Shown here: one piece after another, positions 7,011 to 15,602 of the stretch | Layout of the letters: every line of letters begins with the position of its first letter | Position numbering within the stretch: position 1 is the stretch's first letter | Assembly (NCBI RefSeq): GCF_900765565.1 | Contig: NZ_CAAFRZ010000285.1 | Span: forward strand, 1 to 21,775 | From: an uncultured Dialister sp. | GTDB taxonomy: Bacteria > Bacillota > Negativicutes > Veillonellales > Dialisteraceae | Reading direction: 5' to 3' | DNA: 21,775 bases | Notes under the pieces: generated by a model | Told to the model about the DNA's origin: nothing | Database searches by the model: none | What the model saw: the letters and a program-made list of their open reading frames with translations, nothing else | Position numbers and translations under genes: made by a program

Positions 7011-8564
7011 TTACCTCCGCTCAAGTCTGGCTTCCATGCCAAAAATATTTTCAAAGAATTCTTTTTCTTTATCAAACATCCACGTTTCCAAAGCCGTATT
7101 CTCATTGCTTTCATATTCGATGAGAAGGGCATCCTTCGTGATCCGGGCAGTCACATCTTTCAGCTTCTGCTTCCTTGACATGTCCATGGCCCGGACAAGC
7201 CGGAAAATGGCGATCAGCTTCAGCGCCGTCATCTTGGAATCATCCGGAAGAATCCGGAATGGCTCATCATCGTCATTGGGCATGCCTTTATGGTCGTAAT
7301 AAACGATGCAGGCCACGATATCCTTTTCCTTATCGGAAATACCGAAAATATCGGTGCCCCGCACCATGCTCCAGGCATGGGCGGAAGAACCGAGAAGGTT
7401 CACATATTTCCCGATCTGATAAAGGATAATGGCCATGCGCAGCAGGAACTCATCCCGTTCATTGAGGCCATTATACTGGTCAAAGGCCCGAATAATATGG
7501 TAGCTGTAGAGCTCCATGGCCTTTGCGTGTTCCGGTTCATAGTAGTAAGACGCCGCAATGGACCGGGTCAGTTCCAGGTTCTGGGCTCTCATGTACAGCA
7601 GGGCCGGATCCTTCGTCTTCTGGGCACCATAAAAAATGCTGGCCGCCTCTGCAAAGGTCATACCCATCATGACTGCATTTTTTACAGGTACATTATTGAG
7701 GATTTCCTGGTAAATATGGATGGTCGGCGTTACGACGGACGCCAGGGACTCGTTGATGTGGTACTTCTGCATGGTCATGGACGTAGAAAGGGCTCCCGCC
7801 TCTTCATAGAACCGGGTAATCTTCTCCGGCTTCACTTCAATGACGCCGGCACCGATTTTAACGTTCATGAGCCGTCCCACAATGCGGGCCTCCCGGCCGG
7901 ACAGGATGACCGTATCAATTTTATATTTCCGAACCGTCACCCACAGGGGCTCCATGATGGCATGGATATATTCACTCAGGGCTTCCGGGAAATTGATGGA
8001 GTCCCGCTGGTTCATCTTAAAGGTTTCCAAAAGGCGGAGTGTACCGATATGCACATTATGCTGGTAGCAGAGGGAGCCCCTTTCCCATACCGTCAGCCCC
8101 ACGCAGCCTGAAGTGATGTCCACAAAGAGGAAATTATTCCCAAGCCGGCTTGCATTGGCCTTGTTGTACTGCTTGAACTGGTACTGGAGGCCAAAATGCT
8201 TGAAGTAGATTTCCTGGGGCATATCCACCACCTGCACGTTGAACCCCGTATTCACACGGATCAGGTCGATAATGGAGCGGCAGTTTTCCGCTTCCCGAAG
8301 AACCGCTGTCGCATAGACCGCATACACCTTGACCTGGTAGTCAAGGAGCAGCTGCTTTAATCCTTCCAGCATACCGCAGAGTTTCTTGATGGAAGGGAAA
8401 GACAGCTTTTTATGAATAAACACTTCTTCCCCGAATGACGTATCCTTGCGGACCGATTCAATCACCCGGATATCTTTCACATTGTTATACTGCACAATGC
8501 GCATGGAAAGATTGGATGATCCGATATGGATAATCCCGTAAATGAGTGGCTTTTGCTCCGACAT
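7011..8564 (-). CDS. Ppx/GppA-family phosphatase, diverged motifs
   Basis: The 517-residue protein has the layout of a long exopolyphosphatase: an ASKHA-type Ppx/GppA domain (about 1-320) and an HD-like C-terminal domain (about 330-500, including SSAHAWSMVRGTDIFG and YYDHKGMP). Conserved landmarks are YGIIHIGSSNLSMRI (9-23), ATAVLREAEN (85-94) and the Glu of MPQEIYFKHFG (115-125). Two phosphate-binding loops depart from the usual forms: HIGSSNLSM replaces DIGSNSxxx, so the first Asp is His13, and DITSGCVGL (149-157) replaces DIGGGSxEL. It may be a weak or altered enzyme, or a sensor. The ATG at 8564 is preferred over an in-frame GTG at 8621 because GGGGG lies 6 nt upstream and the family's first strand starts soon after. 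Position directly ahead of ppk1 supports polyphosphate or (p)ppGpp metabolism. Confidence 0.85.
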   Translation of the reverse strand: MSEQKPLIYGIIHIGSSNLSMRIVQYNNVKDIRVIESVRKDTSFGEEVFIHKKLSFPSIKKLCGMLEGLKQLLLDYQVKVYAVYATAVLREAENCRSIIDLIRVNTGFNVQVVDMPQEIYFKHFGLQYQFKQYNKANASRLGNNFLFVDITSGCVGLTVWERGSLCYQHNVHIGTLRLLETFKMNQRDSINFPEALSEYIHAIMEPLWVTVRKYKIDTVILSGREARIVGRLMNVKIGAGVIEVKPEKITRFYEEAGALSTSMTMQKYHINESLASVVTPTIHIYQEILNNVPVKNAVMMGMTFAEAASIFYGAQKTKDPALLYMRAQNLELTRSIAASYYYEPEHAKAMELYSYHIIRAFDQYNGLNERDEFLLRMAIILYQIGKYVNLLGSSAHAWSMVRGTDIFGISDKEKDIVACIVYYDHKGMPNDDDEPFRILPDDSKMTALKLIAIFRLVRAMDMSRKQKLKDVTARITKDALLIEYESNENTALETWMFDKEKEFFENIFGMEARLERR

Positions 8565-8652
8565 GGCGAGCCCCCGTTTCTGTAAAAATTGGCCGAAAGC
8601 AGCAAATGATTCCGGCAACACTCCATTACTAACCTTACACCTTACAGGTAAA

Positions 8653-8693
8653 GCCTTTGTAAAGGCAAAACCGGCACGCTGATTAAATCAGCA
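8653..8693. other. Two small hairpins in the ppx leader
   Basis: GCCTTTGTAAAGGC (8653-8666) and GCTGATTAAATCAGC (8679-8693) are adjacent perfect inverted repeats between the proposed promoter and the start codon. They could be transcript structures or operators; nothing else identifies them. Confidence 0.4.
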
Positions 8694-8730
8694 CTATAAA
8701 TTCTCCAATCATCGTTTATACCTTTACATT

Positions 8731-8739
8731 ATTGTATCA
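8731..8739 (-). promoter_or_regulatory. Extended -10 promoter for ppx-ppk1
   Basis: The minus strand reads TGATACAAT, an extended -10 identical to the one before the substrate-binding protein gene at 21116. The -35 region is weak. It gives a leader of about 160 nt containing two hairpins. Confidence 0.45.
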
Positions 8740-8901
8740 TATTCGATATTCAATGGGTAAAAAAATCACCGGGCCGGCAACTATGAATTCGCAGTAGTTT
8801 ATAGTGGATATCCGTCGTTATCGCTGAATAAATAGACACAGAGTTATGGGTTACATGGGAAACTCCCTGTCAAAGGCTTCTGCCCGGGCGAAGTCCCATA
8901 C

Positions 8902-8933
8902 AAAAAAACGCAAGCCGGATTGCTCCGACCTGC
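8902..8933 (-). terminator. Rho-independent terminator of the nhaC-like gene
   Basis: A 10-bp stem (GCAGGTCGGA with TCCGGCTTGC, two G-U pairs) is capped by a GCAA tetraloop and followed by seven T on the minus strand. It lies about 20 nt past the stop codon. Confidence 0.9.
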
Positions 8934-8953
8934 AGTCTTTTCTTACGAACGAC

Positions 8954-10453
8954 TCAGTTTTCACTGCTGTAAGATCTGAATTTCAGGAAATACCCCAAAA
9001 TGATGAGCATGCACACCAGGCCTGCTGCATCGCCGAGAATACCATTTCCTGTGATTCCGTCTACCAGATAACCAACCACACAGCTTACAGCCACTACGAT
9101 GACATAAGGGATCTGGGTGGAAACATGGTCTATATGATGGCATTGGGCACCCGCCGACGCCAGAATGGTGGTATCGGAAATTGGGGACACATGGTCGCCG
9201 CCTACAGAACCGGCGAGAACTGCCGCCACAGTCATAATCATGAGATGGGTATCATTAGATACAATAGCCAGAACGATAGGAATCAGGATCCCGAAGGTGC
9301 CCCAGGATGTACCGGTAGCAAAGGCAAGTCCAATAGCCACAAGGAAGAACAGCGCCGGCAGCAGAATGGCAATGGTCGCATTGTTGGAAACCACGCTTCC
9401 CACATAGCCGCCGATATTCAGATAATCCTTGCCCACGATGCCGGACAGTGTCCAGGCCAGGGAAAGAATCATGATGGCCGAGGTCATCTGTTTGAATCCC
9501 TCCACAAAGCAGCTGCAGAAAGTGCTGAAGTTCAGGACTTTTCTCGGAATATACAGGGCAAATGTAAATACCAGGGCAATGAAGGACCCGATAACAAGGC
9601 CCCTTGCGGATTCGCAGTTGGCAAATGCTTCGGCTACCCCCTTGCCTTCCAGAATACCACCGGTATAGAGCATTCCGAAGATACATCCGCCAATCAGGAC
9701 AACCAGCGGGAGAATGAGGTCAATAATTTTCCCATTTCCTACGGGTACATTATTTTCATCATCCGCATATTCCGCCGGAATGACCAGTGTGCCGCCACTT
9801 TCCTTTTCAAACTTAGCCATCCGGGAGAAATCTTTGCCGGACCAGATCAGGATTGCCATGAAAATAATGGTCAGCCATGCGTAAAGATTCAGTGGAATCG
9901 TCTCAAGAAACAGGGCAAATCCATCGATGGAACTTCCTTCAGGCAGAGAGGAAGTCACTGCAGCTGCCCAGCTGGATACAGGCGCAATGATGCAGACCGG
10001 AGCTGCCGTAGCATCGATAATGTAAGCAAGCTTTGCACGGGTAATCTTGAACCGGTCCGTTACCGGTCTCATGACGGTACCAACGGTAAGACAGTTGAAA
10101 TAATCATCGATAAAAATAAGGATGCCCAAAAGCATAGTAACAAAAAGGGCACTCCGTTTCCCTTTAATGGTCCTTGCCGCGTAATCCCCATAGGCCTGGG
10201 AAGCGCCGGACTTCTGGATTGCCGCCACCATAATTCCCAGAAGGACAAGGAAAACAAGGATATATACATTGCTTCCCACCTTATCCGACATGATTTTAAA
10301 CATAGTATCAATCGCACCAAGTACACTGAACCCGGCAAACATGAAGGCACCGATAAAGATACCAATAGCCAGGGACATGTACACTTCCTTTGTCGCCAGT
10401 GCCAGGATAATGGTGACCACCGGCGGTACAAGGGACCATACCGTTTGAGACAT
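8954..10453 (-). CDS. NhaC-family Na+/H+ antiporter
   Basis: The 499-residue polytopic membrane protein has about 11-12 hydrophobic helices and the NhaC Pfam pattern: FIDDYFNCLTVGTVMRPVTD (114-133), ATAAPVCIIAPVSSWAA (148-164), and GGDHVSPISDTTILASAG near 418-435 followed by CHHIDHVSTQIPY. Members exchange Na+ for H+, or malate for lactate (MleN), or take up other carboxylates and amino acids, so the exact substrate is open. The ATG at 10453 follows GAGGGTGG by about 7 nt. The longer frame to 10504 has no ribosome site. It has its own promoter and terminator and looks monocistronic. Confidence 0.9.
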   Translation of the reverse strand: MSQTVWSLVPPVVTIILALATKEVYMSLAIGIFIGAFMFAGFSVLGAIDTMFKIMSDKVGSNVYILVFLVLLGIMVAAIQKSGASQAYGDYAARTIKGKRSALFVTMLLGILIFIDDYFNCLTVGTVMRPVTDRFKITRAKLAYIIDATAAPVCIIAPVSSWAAAVTSSLPEGSSIDGFALFLETIPLNLYAWLTIIFMAILIWSGKDFSRMAKFEKESGGTLVIPAEYADDENNVPVGNGKIIDLILPLVVLIGGCIFGMLYTGGILEGKGVAEAFANCESARGLVIGSFIALVFTFALYIPRKVLNFSTFCSCFVEGFKQMTSAIMILSLAWTLSGIVGKDYLNIGGYVGSVVSNNATIAILLPALFFLVAIGLAFATGTSWGTFGILIPIVLAIVSNDTHLMIMTVAAVLAGSVGGDHVSPISDTTILASAGAQCHHIDHVSTQIPYVIVVAVSCVVGYLVDGITGNGILGDAAGLVCMLIILGYFLKFRSYSSEN

Positions 10454-10513
10454 ATTACATCCACCCTCTCTACTTTCAGCAGCTTCCCATACTGCCAAAA
10501 TCATTTTTTGTTT

Positions 10514-10542
10514 ATTATAACCCGTTTAGTCCATCATGTCAC
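10514..10542 (-). promoter_or_regulatory. Promoter for the NhaC-family gene
   Basis: On the minus strand GTGACA (10537-10542) and a consensus TATAAT (10514-10519) are exactly 17 nt apart. The leader is about 55 nt. Confidence 0.65.
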
Positions 10543-10681
10543 TATGCAGATGCAAAATTGAGAACATTACTGATGGTTATCCCTGCTGCCAGAGTAATCA
10601 AAGTGGCCTAAGAAAATGGCTTATTGATCAAATTGCGGTTTGTCAAGCTTTTGGGGTTTGGCGGTTGGCATGCTTGCGGAT

Positions 10682-10840
10682 AGAGTCACTCGCATGGAGC
10701 TCTTAGCTTCTAGCGGCTAGCTGTCAGGAAGGCTGATCCGCCTGCGGCGCTTCCACCCGGTATTCCCGTCAGTCATTCGTGCTGTAGGCTAGCCAGCTTT
10801 CCTGACAGCTATCAGCTAGAAGCTCCGCACGAATGACTCT
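10682..10840. repeat. Large composite palindrome between nhaC-like gene and glyS
   Basis: The left arm (AGAGTCACTCGCATGGAGCT, then CTTCTAGCGGCTAGCTGTCAG) is mirrored by the right arm ending AGCTCCGCACGAATGACTCT. A separate perfect 12-bp repeat, AGTCATTCGTGC at 10771-10782, pairs with GCACGAATGACT at 10827-10838, so the right arm can fold alone or with the left. It is unlike families A and B in sequence. The flanks, 10560-10680 and 10841-10930, hold nothing recognisable. Confidence 0.75.
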
Positions 10841-10934
10841 CTCCGCCAGCGTCGCCCCATCAGCGGGGCAAACTGAAATTGGTATTACCTCCCTGCCACC
10901 ATCCCATTGGAGCCCCACCAGTTATACCACACCA

Positions 10935-10979
10935 AAAAGCCCTGCCAACGTCAGGTTTTTCTGGCGTCATGCAGGACTT
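10935..10979 (-). terminator. Terminator downstream of glyS
   Basis: On the minus strand CCTGC and CGCCAG pair imperfectly with CTGACG and GCAGG, followed by CTTTTTGG. A second small hairpin (GTTCCC with GGGGAC) lies closer to the stop, around 10995-11012. The stem has internal mismatches but the U tract is good. Confidence 0.65.
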
Positions 10980-11022
10980 TCACTTATATGGACAGGTCCC
11001 CTTTACGGGAACTTATTAACTA

Positions 11023-13074
11023 TTACACCAATTTGCTGAAGTCACCCCAGCCATCGAAGAAAGCCAGCGTTTTCTTCAACTGGGCGATGCGGTTGTTCTT
11101 TACTGCTTCGTCCTTCACCATGACCATGACGTTATCGAGATAGTCATTGATAGGCTGTGTCAGTTCTTTCAGGTATGGCAGGGCATCGGCATAGCGGTAC
11201 TCTTTGTAGAGCGGTTCCACGGAGGCCATAGCCTTTTCCAGGGCAGCTTCCAGGTTCTTTTCCGCATCTTCTTCGAAGAGTTCCGGATTCACGTCTCCCC
11301 CTTCCTTGCCCTTTGTAATATTGGCAAGGCGGGTGACGGCCTGGCGGAGATCCGTTTCTTCCTTCAGATGGCTGTCTGCCATGGCTTTTGCCTTGAGGAA
11401 GATGGCGTAAATATCATCCACCGGTCCGGCGAGAACGGCATCAATGATATCGTATTCGATACCATCATCGAGAAGGATGGCACGAATGCGCTGACGGAAG
11501 AAATCTTCCACCTGGGAGAGGACTGTTTTCTTCGTATCCTCTTCGCCCGGCAGCAGTTCCAGGGCCTTAGCAATGCCTCTCCGGATATCCCAGTGGATCT
11601 TGCCATCTACCAGGATATTCACGGCGCCGATGGTCTGGCGGCGCAGGGCAAAGGGATCCTGGGAACCCGTAGGAATGAGGCCACGGAGGAATGTGGCTGC
11701 CAGGTTATCCAGCTTATCTGCCAGGGACAGGGCGCGGCCGATGGATTCTTTCGGAAGAATATCGCCGGCAAAGCGGGGCATGTACTGTTCGAAAATGGCC
11801 TGTGCCACATTCGGCTTTTCCCCATCCAGCAGGGCATATTCCTTGCCCATTTCTCCCTGGAGTTCCGTGAATTCGGTGACCATACCGGTGGCCAGGTCGG
11901 ACTTGGACAGGTAGGCTGCCCGGTCGGCATCCTTCATTTCTTCTTCCGTGAAGTTCCAGTCTTTTCCGATGGAGGCGGTCAGTTTCTGCAGGCGGTCTGC
12001 CTTGTCCCGCATATCGCCCATGCCTTCCTGGTAATTGATGCGGGTCAGGTCATCCCTGTGGCCTTCCAGTGTCTTCTTCCGGTCGTTTTCAAAGAAGAAC
12101 TTCGCATCATCCAGACGGGCCCGGAGTACCTTTTCATTGCCGTGCTGTACGTTTTCCAGCGCTTTTGTCCCGCCGTTCCTGACAGTCAGGAAATAGGGCA
12201 TCAGCGAGCCATCTTCGTTTCTTACGGGATAGTATCTCTGATGGTCCCGCATGGGGGTAACCACAGCCGGTACCGGGAGCTTCAGGAATTCATCATCAAT
12301 CCGGCCATAGAGGGGCGTCGGATATTCGACGAGGTAATTGATTTCTTCCAGAAGGTCTGCATTATGCCATACGTGGCCACCCAGTTTTTCTGCGGTTTCC
12401 AGAAGGCCTTTTTTTATCATATCCCGCCGTTCATCCTGGTCCACGATGACGAAGGCTTTCCGCATATCTTCTTTATAGTCTTCCGGCCGTTCGATGGTAA
12501 CCGGTTCCTTGCAGAGGAAGCGATGGCCCCGGCTCACGCGGCCGCTTTTTACGTGGGCAAATTCCACCGGAATCACCTGGTCATCGGCCAGTGCCACGAT
12601 CCAGCGGACTGGACGGATGAAATGGGCTTCTTCATTGGCCCAGCGCATGGACCGGGTGAAGTTGAGGCCCGTAATAAGGGAAAGGAACAGGTCCGGGAGC
12701 ACTTCTTCCACTTTCTTGCCTTCATTCACCACATGGGCCCAGGTATAGTCCCCTTCTTTTACAAGCTGGGACGGGTCGATATGCTGGCCCCGGGCAAATC
12801 CCTGGGCAGCGCGGGTGGGGTTGCCATCGGCATCAAAGGCTGCCTTGATGGAGGGGCCCCTCTTTTTCACTTCTTCATCGGGCTGCCGGTCTGCCGCATT
12901 CTTTACGAGTACCGCCAGTCTTCTCGGAGTAGCATAAACCGTAATTTTCTCGAAGGAAATACGGTTTTCTTTAAATTTTGCATCGGAGAGGGTCCTGAGC
13001 TGGTCCACTACGCCGGACATAATGTTGGCCGGCATTTCTTCTGTTCCGATTTCCAAAAGAAGATTCTTACTCAT
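11023..13074 (-). CDS. glyS: Glycyl-tRNA synthetase beta subunit
   Basis: The 683-residue subunit of the bacterial alpha2beta2 glycyl-tRNA synthetase recognises and binds tRNA-Gly, while the alpha subunit makes glycyl-adenylate. The N-terminus [12 protein letters not shown], then [11 protein letters not shown] (48-58), RGPS and [21 protein letters not shown] are typical of GlyS. The C-terminal part carries the DALR-like anticodon-binding region (about 570-680). Length is usual for the family. The ATG at 13074 overlaps the glyQ stop (ATGA) with AAGGA just upstream, so translation of the two subunits is coupled at equal dose. Expression depends on the T-box before glyQ. Confidence 0.97.
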   Translation of the reverse strand: MSKNLLLEIGTEEMPANIMSGVVDQLRTLSDAKFKENRISFEKITVYATPRRLAVLVKNAADRQPDEEVKKRGPSIKAAFDADGNPTRAAQGFARGQHIDPSQLVKEGDYTWAHVVNEGKKVEEVLPDLFLSLITGLNFTRSMRWANEEAHFIRPVRWIVALADDQVIPVEFAHVKSGRVSRGHRFLCKEPVTIERPEDYKEDMRKAFVIVDQDERRDMIKKGLLETAEKLGGHVWHNADLLEEINYLVEYPTPLYGRIDDEFLKLPVPAVVTPMRDHQRYYPVRNEDGSLMPYFLTVRNGGTKALENVQHGNEKVLRARLDDAKFFFENDRKKTLEGHRDDLTRINYQEGMGDMRDKADRLQKLTASIGKDWNFTEEEMKDADRAAYLSKSDLATGMVTEFTELQGEMGKEYALLDGEKPNVAQAIFEQYMPRFAGDILPKESIGRALSLADKLDNLAATFLRGLIPTGSQDPFALRRQTIGAVNILVDGKIHWDIRRGIAKALELLPGEEDTKKTVLSQVEDFFRQRIRAILLDDGIEYDIIDAVLAGPVDDIYAIFLKAKAMADSHLKEETDLRQAVTRLANITKGKEGGDVNPELFEEDAEKNLEAALEKAMASVEPLYKEYRYADALPYLKELTQPINDYLDNVMVMVKDEAVKNNRIAQLKKTLAFFDGWGDFSKLV

Positions 13075-13952
13075 TTTCCTTCACTTCCTTTCAGCATGGG
13101 GAATCCCAATTCTTTACGTTTTTTCAGCCAGCCTTTGGCACACATTCTTGCCAGGTTTCTCACCCGGGAAATATATTCCGTTCTTTCGGAAAGGGAAATC
13201 GCCCCTGCTGCATCGAGGAGGTTAAAGGAATGGGAGCATTTCAGCACATAATCATAAGCCGGGAGAACCATACCTGCCTTCACTACCCGTTTTGCTTCTT
13301 TCTCGTACATGTCAAACAGTTTGAACAGCATGTCGTGGTCAGAAAGTTCATAGCTGTACACGGACTGTTCATATTCATTTTCATGCCAGATATCGCCATA
13401 GGTGACGCCATCGGTCCATACGAGGTCGTACACATTGTCCTTTTCCTGGATATACATGGCAATACGTTCCAGGCCATAGGTAATTTCTACGGCCACCGGA
13501 TGTTCATCGATGCCGCCGACCTGCTGGAAATAGGTGAACTGGGTGATTTCCATACCATCCAGCCATACTTCCCAGCCAATGCCCCAGGCCCCCAGTGTCG
13601 GGGATTCCCAGTTATCTTCTACGAAGCGGATATCATGTTCCTCCGGGTCAATGCCCAGTTCCTTCAAAGATTCCAGGTAAATTTCCTGGATGTTGTTGGG
13701 AGACGGTTTCATGATGACCTGGAACTGGTGATGCTGGTACAGGCGGTTTGGGTTATCCCCGTACCGGCCGTCGTCCGGGCGGCGGGATGGTTCTACATAG
13801 GCCACATTCCATGGCTCCGGTCCTAAAACCCGAAGGAAAGTGGCAGGATTCATGGTGCCTGCCCCTTTTTCTGTGTCGTAAGCTTCGCCCAGTACGCAGC
13901 CCTGCTTCGACCAGAATTTCTGGAGTGCTAAAACAATCTGCTGAAATGTCAT
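13071..13952 (-). CDS. glyQ: Glycyl-tRNA synthetase alpha subunit
   Basis: The 293-residue class II catalytic subunit joins glycine to AMP and passes it to tRNA-Gly with GlyS. It starts [19 protein letters not shown], as in GlyQ of other bacteria. It contains [30 protein letters not shown] (class II motif 2), [33 protein letters not shown] and [12 protein letters not shown]. The ATG at 13952 has AGGAGG 4 nt upstream. A longer frame to 13991 would translate the T-box terminator and is rejected. It is first in the operon with glyS. Confidence 0.97.
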   Translation of the reverse strand: MTFQQIVLALQKFWSKQGCVLGEAYDTEKGAGTMNPATFLRVLGPEPWNVAYVEPSRRPDDGRYGDNPNRLYQHHQFQVIMKPSPNNIQEIYLESLKELGIDPEEHDIRFVEDNWESPTLGAWGIGWEVWLDGMEITQFTYFQQVGGIDEHPVAVEITYGLERIAMYIQEKDNVYDLVWTDGVTYGDIWHENEYEQSVYSYELSDHDMLFKLFDMYEKEAKRVVKAGMVLPAYDYVLKCSHSFNLLDAAGAISLSERTEYISRVRNLARMCAKGWLKKRKELGFPMLKGSEGK

Positions 13953-13970
13953 ATTTCCTCCTAAAACAAT

Positions 13971-14182
13971 ATAAAAATCCCTGTAACACAATTGTTACAG
14001 GGACGAGTTACAGGGATACCTGACCCGCGGTTCCACCCTCATTGGCCTTGCGGCCCACCTTCATTCATGGCAGCCCTACTCCGTTCGGGCAACAGCTCAG
14101 AAACGCCTTCCGCATCCTGCCGGACTCTCACCATCACCGGCTCGCTGAGTATGCGTACTCCTTTTCTTCATCACCGTAGTTA
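13971..14182 (-). promoter_or_regulatory. Glycine T-box leader with terminator, GGC specifier
   Basis: The minus strand carries the T-box sequence AGGGTGGAACCGCGGGTC at 14022-14039, the binding site for an uncharged tRNA acceptor end. Upstream lies a short stem I of the GATGAAGAAAAG... type with GGTGAGAGTCC and CTGAGC landmarks. The codon GGC in GGAAGGCGTTTCTGAG (14105-14107) is at the usual specifier position and fits tRNA-Gly(GCC). Downstream, CCCTGTAACA...TGTTACAGGG (13979-14002) plus ATTTTTAT is the terminator. Low glycine charging should favour the antiterminator and raise glyQS expression. Confidence 0.93.
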
Positions 14183-14189
14183 TGGGACC

Positions 14190-14218
14190 ATTTTAGCAAA
14201 TTGGAAACAGAATGTAAA
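14190..14218 (-). promoter_or_regulatory. Promoter of the glyQS T-box transcript
   Basis: On the minus strand TTTACA (14213-14218) and TAAAAT (14190-14195) are exactly 17 nt apart, just upstream of the T-box stem I. Confidence 0.7.
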
Positions 14219-14253
14219 GGGGAATTATGGGGAGTGTATGAGCCTATACGTAT

Positions 14254-14520
14254 GAATGGGGCTAAAGGTGGCAGGTGAACGTCGCTTCGCTTGTTCACCG
14301 GGTTGTGGCTTCAACATCGCTTCGCTCGTTGAAGCGGGGGCACAAGGTGGATCAGCGGCTTCGCCGCTATTTATATCAGTCAGCCGCCGCAGGCGGCGTT
14401 ACATAAGGTTCCCTTTCCTTTTAAACGCAGTGCCACCACCCGCTGGACGAGCAAAGCGATGTCCAGCCACAACCCGGTTGGCGAGCTCAGCGAAGCCAAC
14501 CCACCACCTTTAGCCCCATC
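14254..14520. repeat. Family A modular palindrome, copy 3 (long form)
   Basis: The outer arms ATGGGGCTAAAGGTGG / CCACCTTTAGCCCCAT are present. The left side has two core-type hairpins, one with GTGAAC/GTTCAC and a second with TTCAAC/GTTGAA (14310-14333). The right side has CTGGAC/GTCCAG (14443-14466) and GTTGGC/GCCAAC. All four share an ATCGCT..GCTCG-type core, or its complement. The tip carries extra hairpins (AGCGGCTTCGCCGCT and GCCGCCGCAGGCGGC) and some unpaired AT-rich DNA. Confidence 0.82.
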
Positions 14521-14539
14521 CAGCAGCATGGAGCAATCA

Positions 14540-14690
14540 TCAAACCCGGCCCAGGCCCAAGGCCGCTGCCAAAGGCCGCCAGGCCTGAATCTAAATTTCT
14601 TCCTCGAGCCCAGGCGGCAGCCTTGCCCTGGCCGTCAGGCCACAGCCTTGCCGCAGGCAGAGCCCCAGCCACAGGCCGCAGCCTTTTCTC
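14540..14690. repeat. GC-rich tract with repeated GGCCT/GGCTG units
   Basis: About 150 bp just downstream of the HD-domain gene is very GC-rich and built from imperfect GGCTG, GGCCT and GCCTGCGGC units that can form many alternative hairpins. There is no U tract and no credible reading frame. A shorter tract with GGCTCCGTCC/GGACAGAGCC and CGGCCGAAGGCCG occupies the same position after the WG-repeat gene (16670-16715). Confidence 0.6.
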
Positions 14691-15293
14691 TCAGTCCTTC
14701 TTCACTTCTTTTCCCACATGGGGTTCCAGAAAATGGGTCCTTGCATATTCCCACAGTACTTCAGAGCCATCGGCGGTATGTTCATTCCGCTTCAGGATCT
14801 GGGACAGGTGTACCCCGTGTTCCTTCCATGATTTTCCACCGGTATAGTCGTTAAGCATCATGGGCTGGATATTATCCATGGTATGGGCAAAACGGGCTTC
14901 CGGTGTATCCGCCCGTTCGAACTCATCCCACAGGGCCCGGAGTTTCTTCCCCTCTTCTTCCGGAAGTCTTCCAAATAGACGGTCCGCACTTTTCGCTTCT
15001 TTATTGTGCTGGTCTTCCTTGCTCACGCCGCCATAAGCATAGGTATCACCGGCATAAATTTCCACCAGGTCATGGATAAGAAGAATGGATACGGTCTTCA
15101 GGACGTCGATTTTTTCATTGCTGTATCCCGAGAGGAGGATAGCCATCACCGCCATGTGCCAGGCATGTTCGGCATCGTCTTCCATGCGAATGGCATCGGT
15201 AATATAGGTCTGCCGGGTAATCAGTTTCTCCTTGTCGATTTCCCGGAAAAAATCAAAGAGTGCATCCAGTATCTGTTCTGTATGTTGTTCCAT
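14691..15293 (-). CDS. HD_3-domain hydrolase (YfbR/HDDC2-like nucleotidase family)
   Basis: The 200-residue soluble protein carries the metal-binding residues of the HD superfamily: His43 in EHAWHMA, His74-Asp75 in LLIHDLVEIYAGD, and Asp140 in HTMDNIQPM. Spacing and the EIYAGD stretch match the HD_3 group, which includes E. coli YfbR and human HDDC2, both dNMP 5'-nucleotidases. A role in deoxynucleotide clean-up is likely but not proven from sequence. The ATG at 15293 has AAGGAT about 10 nt upstream. Family A copies lie on both sides (14254-14520, 15357-15566), so it appears to be a single-gene unit. Confidence 0.88.
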   Translation of the reverse strand: MEQHTEQILDALFDFFREIDKEKLITRQTYITDAIRMEDDAEHAWHMAVMAILLSGYSNEKIDVLKTVSILLIHDLVEIYAGDTYAYGGVSKEDQHNKEAKSADRLFGRLPEEEGKKLRALWDEFERADTPEARFAHTMDNIQPMMLNDYTGGKSWKEHGVHLSQILKRNEHTADGSEVLWEYARTHFLEPHVGKEVKKD

Positions 15294-15322
15294 AGGTCTG
15301 TTATCCTTTCATGACATGTGAT

Positions 15323-15351
15323 TGTATAACCAATGGTGGCAAGCAACCCAA
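15323..15351 (-). promoter_or_regulatory. Possible promoter for the HD-domain gene
   Basis: On the minus strand TTGGGT (15346-15351) and TATACA (15323-15328) are 17 nt apart, between family A copy 4 and the start codon. The match is moderate. Confidence 0.45.
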
Positions 15352-15356
15352 ACGAA

Positions 15357-15566
15357 GTGAATGGTTCATAAGGGTGGTGGGTGAACATCGCTTTGCTCGT
15401 TCACCGGGTTGTAGGTGCTTCGCACCGGGGGCGTAAGGCAGCAAAGCCGCCTTCGGCGGCAGATCCACCTTATGCCCCCGCTTTGGTAGGGCGATAGCCT
15501 TGCCAAAGCTACAACCCGGCCAGGCTGGCGAAGCGGCCGAGGCCCACAACCTTTAGCCCCATTCAC
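15357..15566. repeat. Family A modular palindrome, copy 4
   Basis: The outer ends pair as GTGAATGG/CCATTCAC; the left outer arm has lost the GGGGCTAA match (TTCATAAGGGTGG). The left side has a GTGAAC/GTTCAC hairpin and GGTGCTTCGCACC. The tip is GCCGCCTTCGGCGGC, and ATCCACCTTATGCCCCC is on the right. The right hairpins are CTTTGG/CCAAAG and a diverged GGCC/GGCC one. It lies between the TVP38-like gene and the HD gene promoter. Confidence 0.82.
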
Positions 15567-15602
15567 CCGTTTAGACCGTACACCCCACACTCGAAAATCC
15601 CA

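Noticed and set aside
4798..7299. 833-codon plus-strand open frame opposite ppk1
   Set aside because: It is antisense to a clear Ppk1, is rich in His, Phe and Gly without any domain, and has no ribosome site; similar long shadows lie opposite the nhaC-like, glyS and WG-repeat genes.
8846..10561. 571-codon plus-strand open frame opposite the NhaC-family gene
   Set aside because: The composition is not protein-like (Asn, His, Gly, Ser rich) and the minus-strand frame has family motifs, a promoter and a terminator.
11368..13251. 627-codon plus-strand open frame opposite glyS-glyQ
   Set aside because: It is a shadow of two well-recognised synthetase genes and crosses their junction.
14256..14513. 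Small open frames beginning MGLKV(A/V)GERRFACSPGC within family A copies
   Set aside because: Similar short frames occur in several copies only because the repeat sequence is shared; they end at different places and have no ribosome sites.
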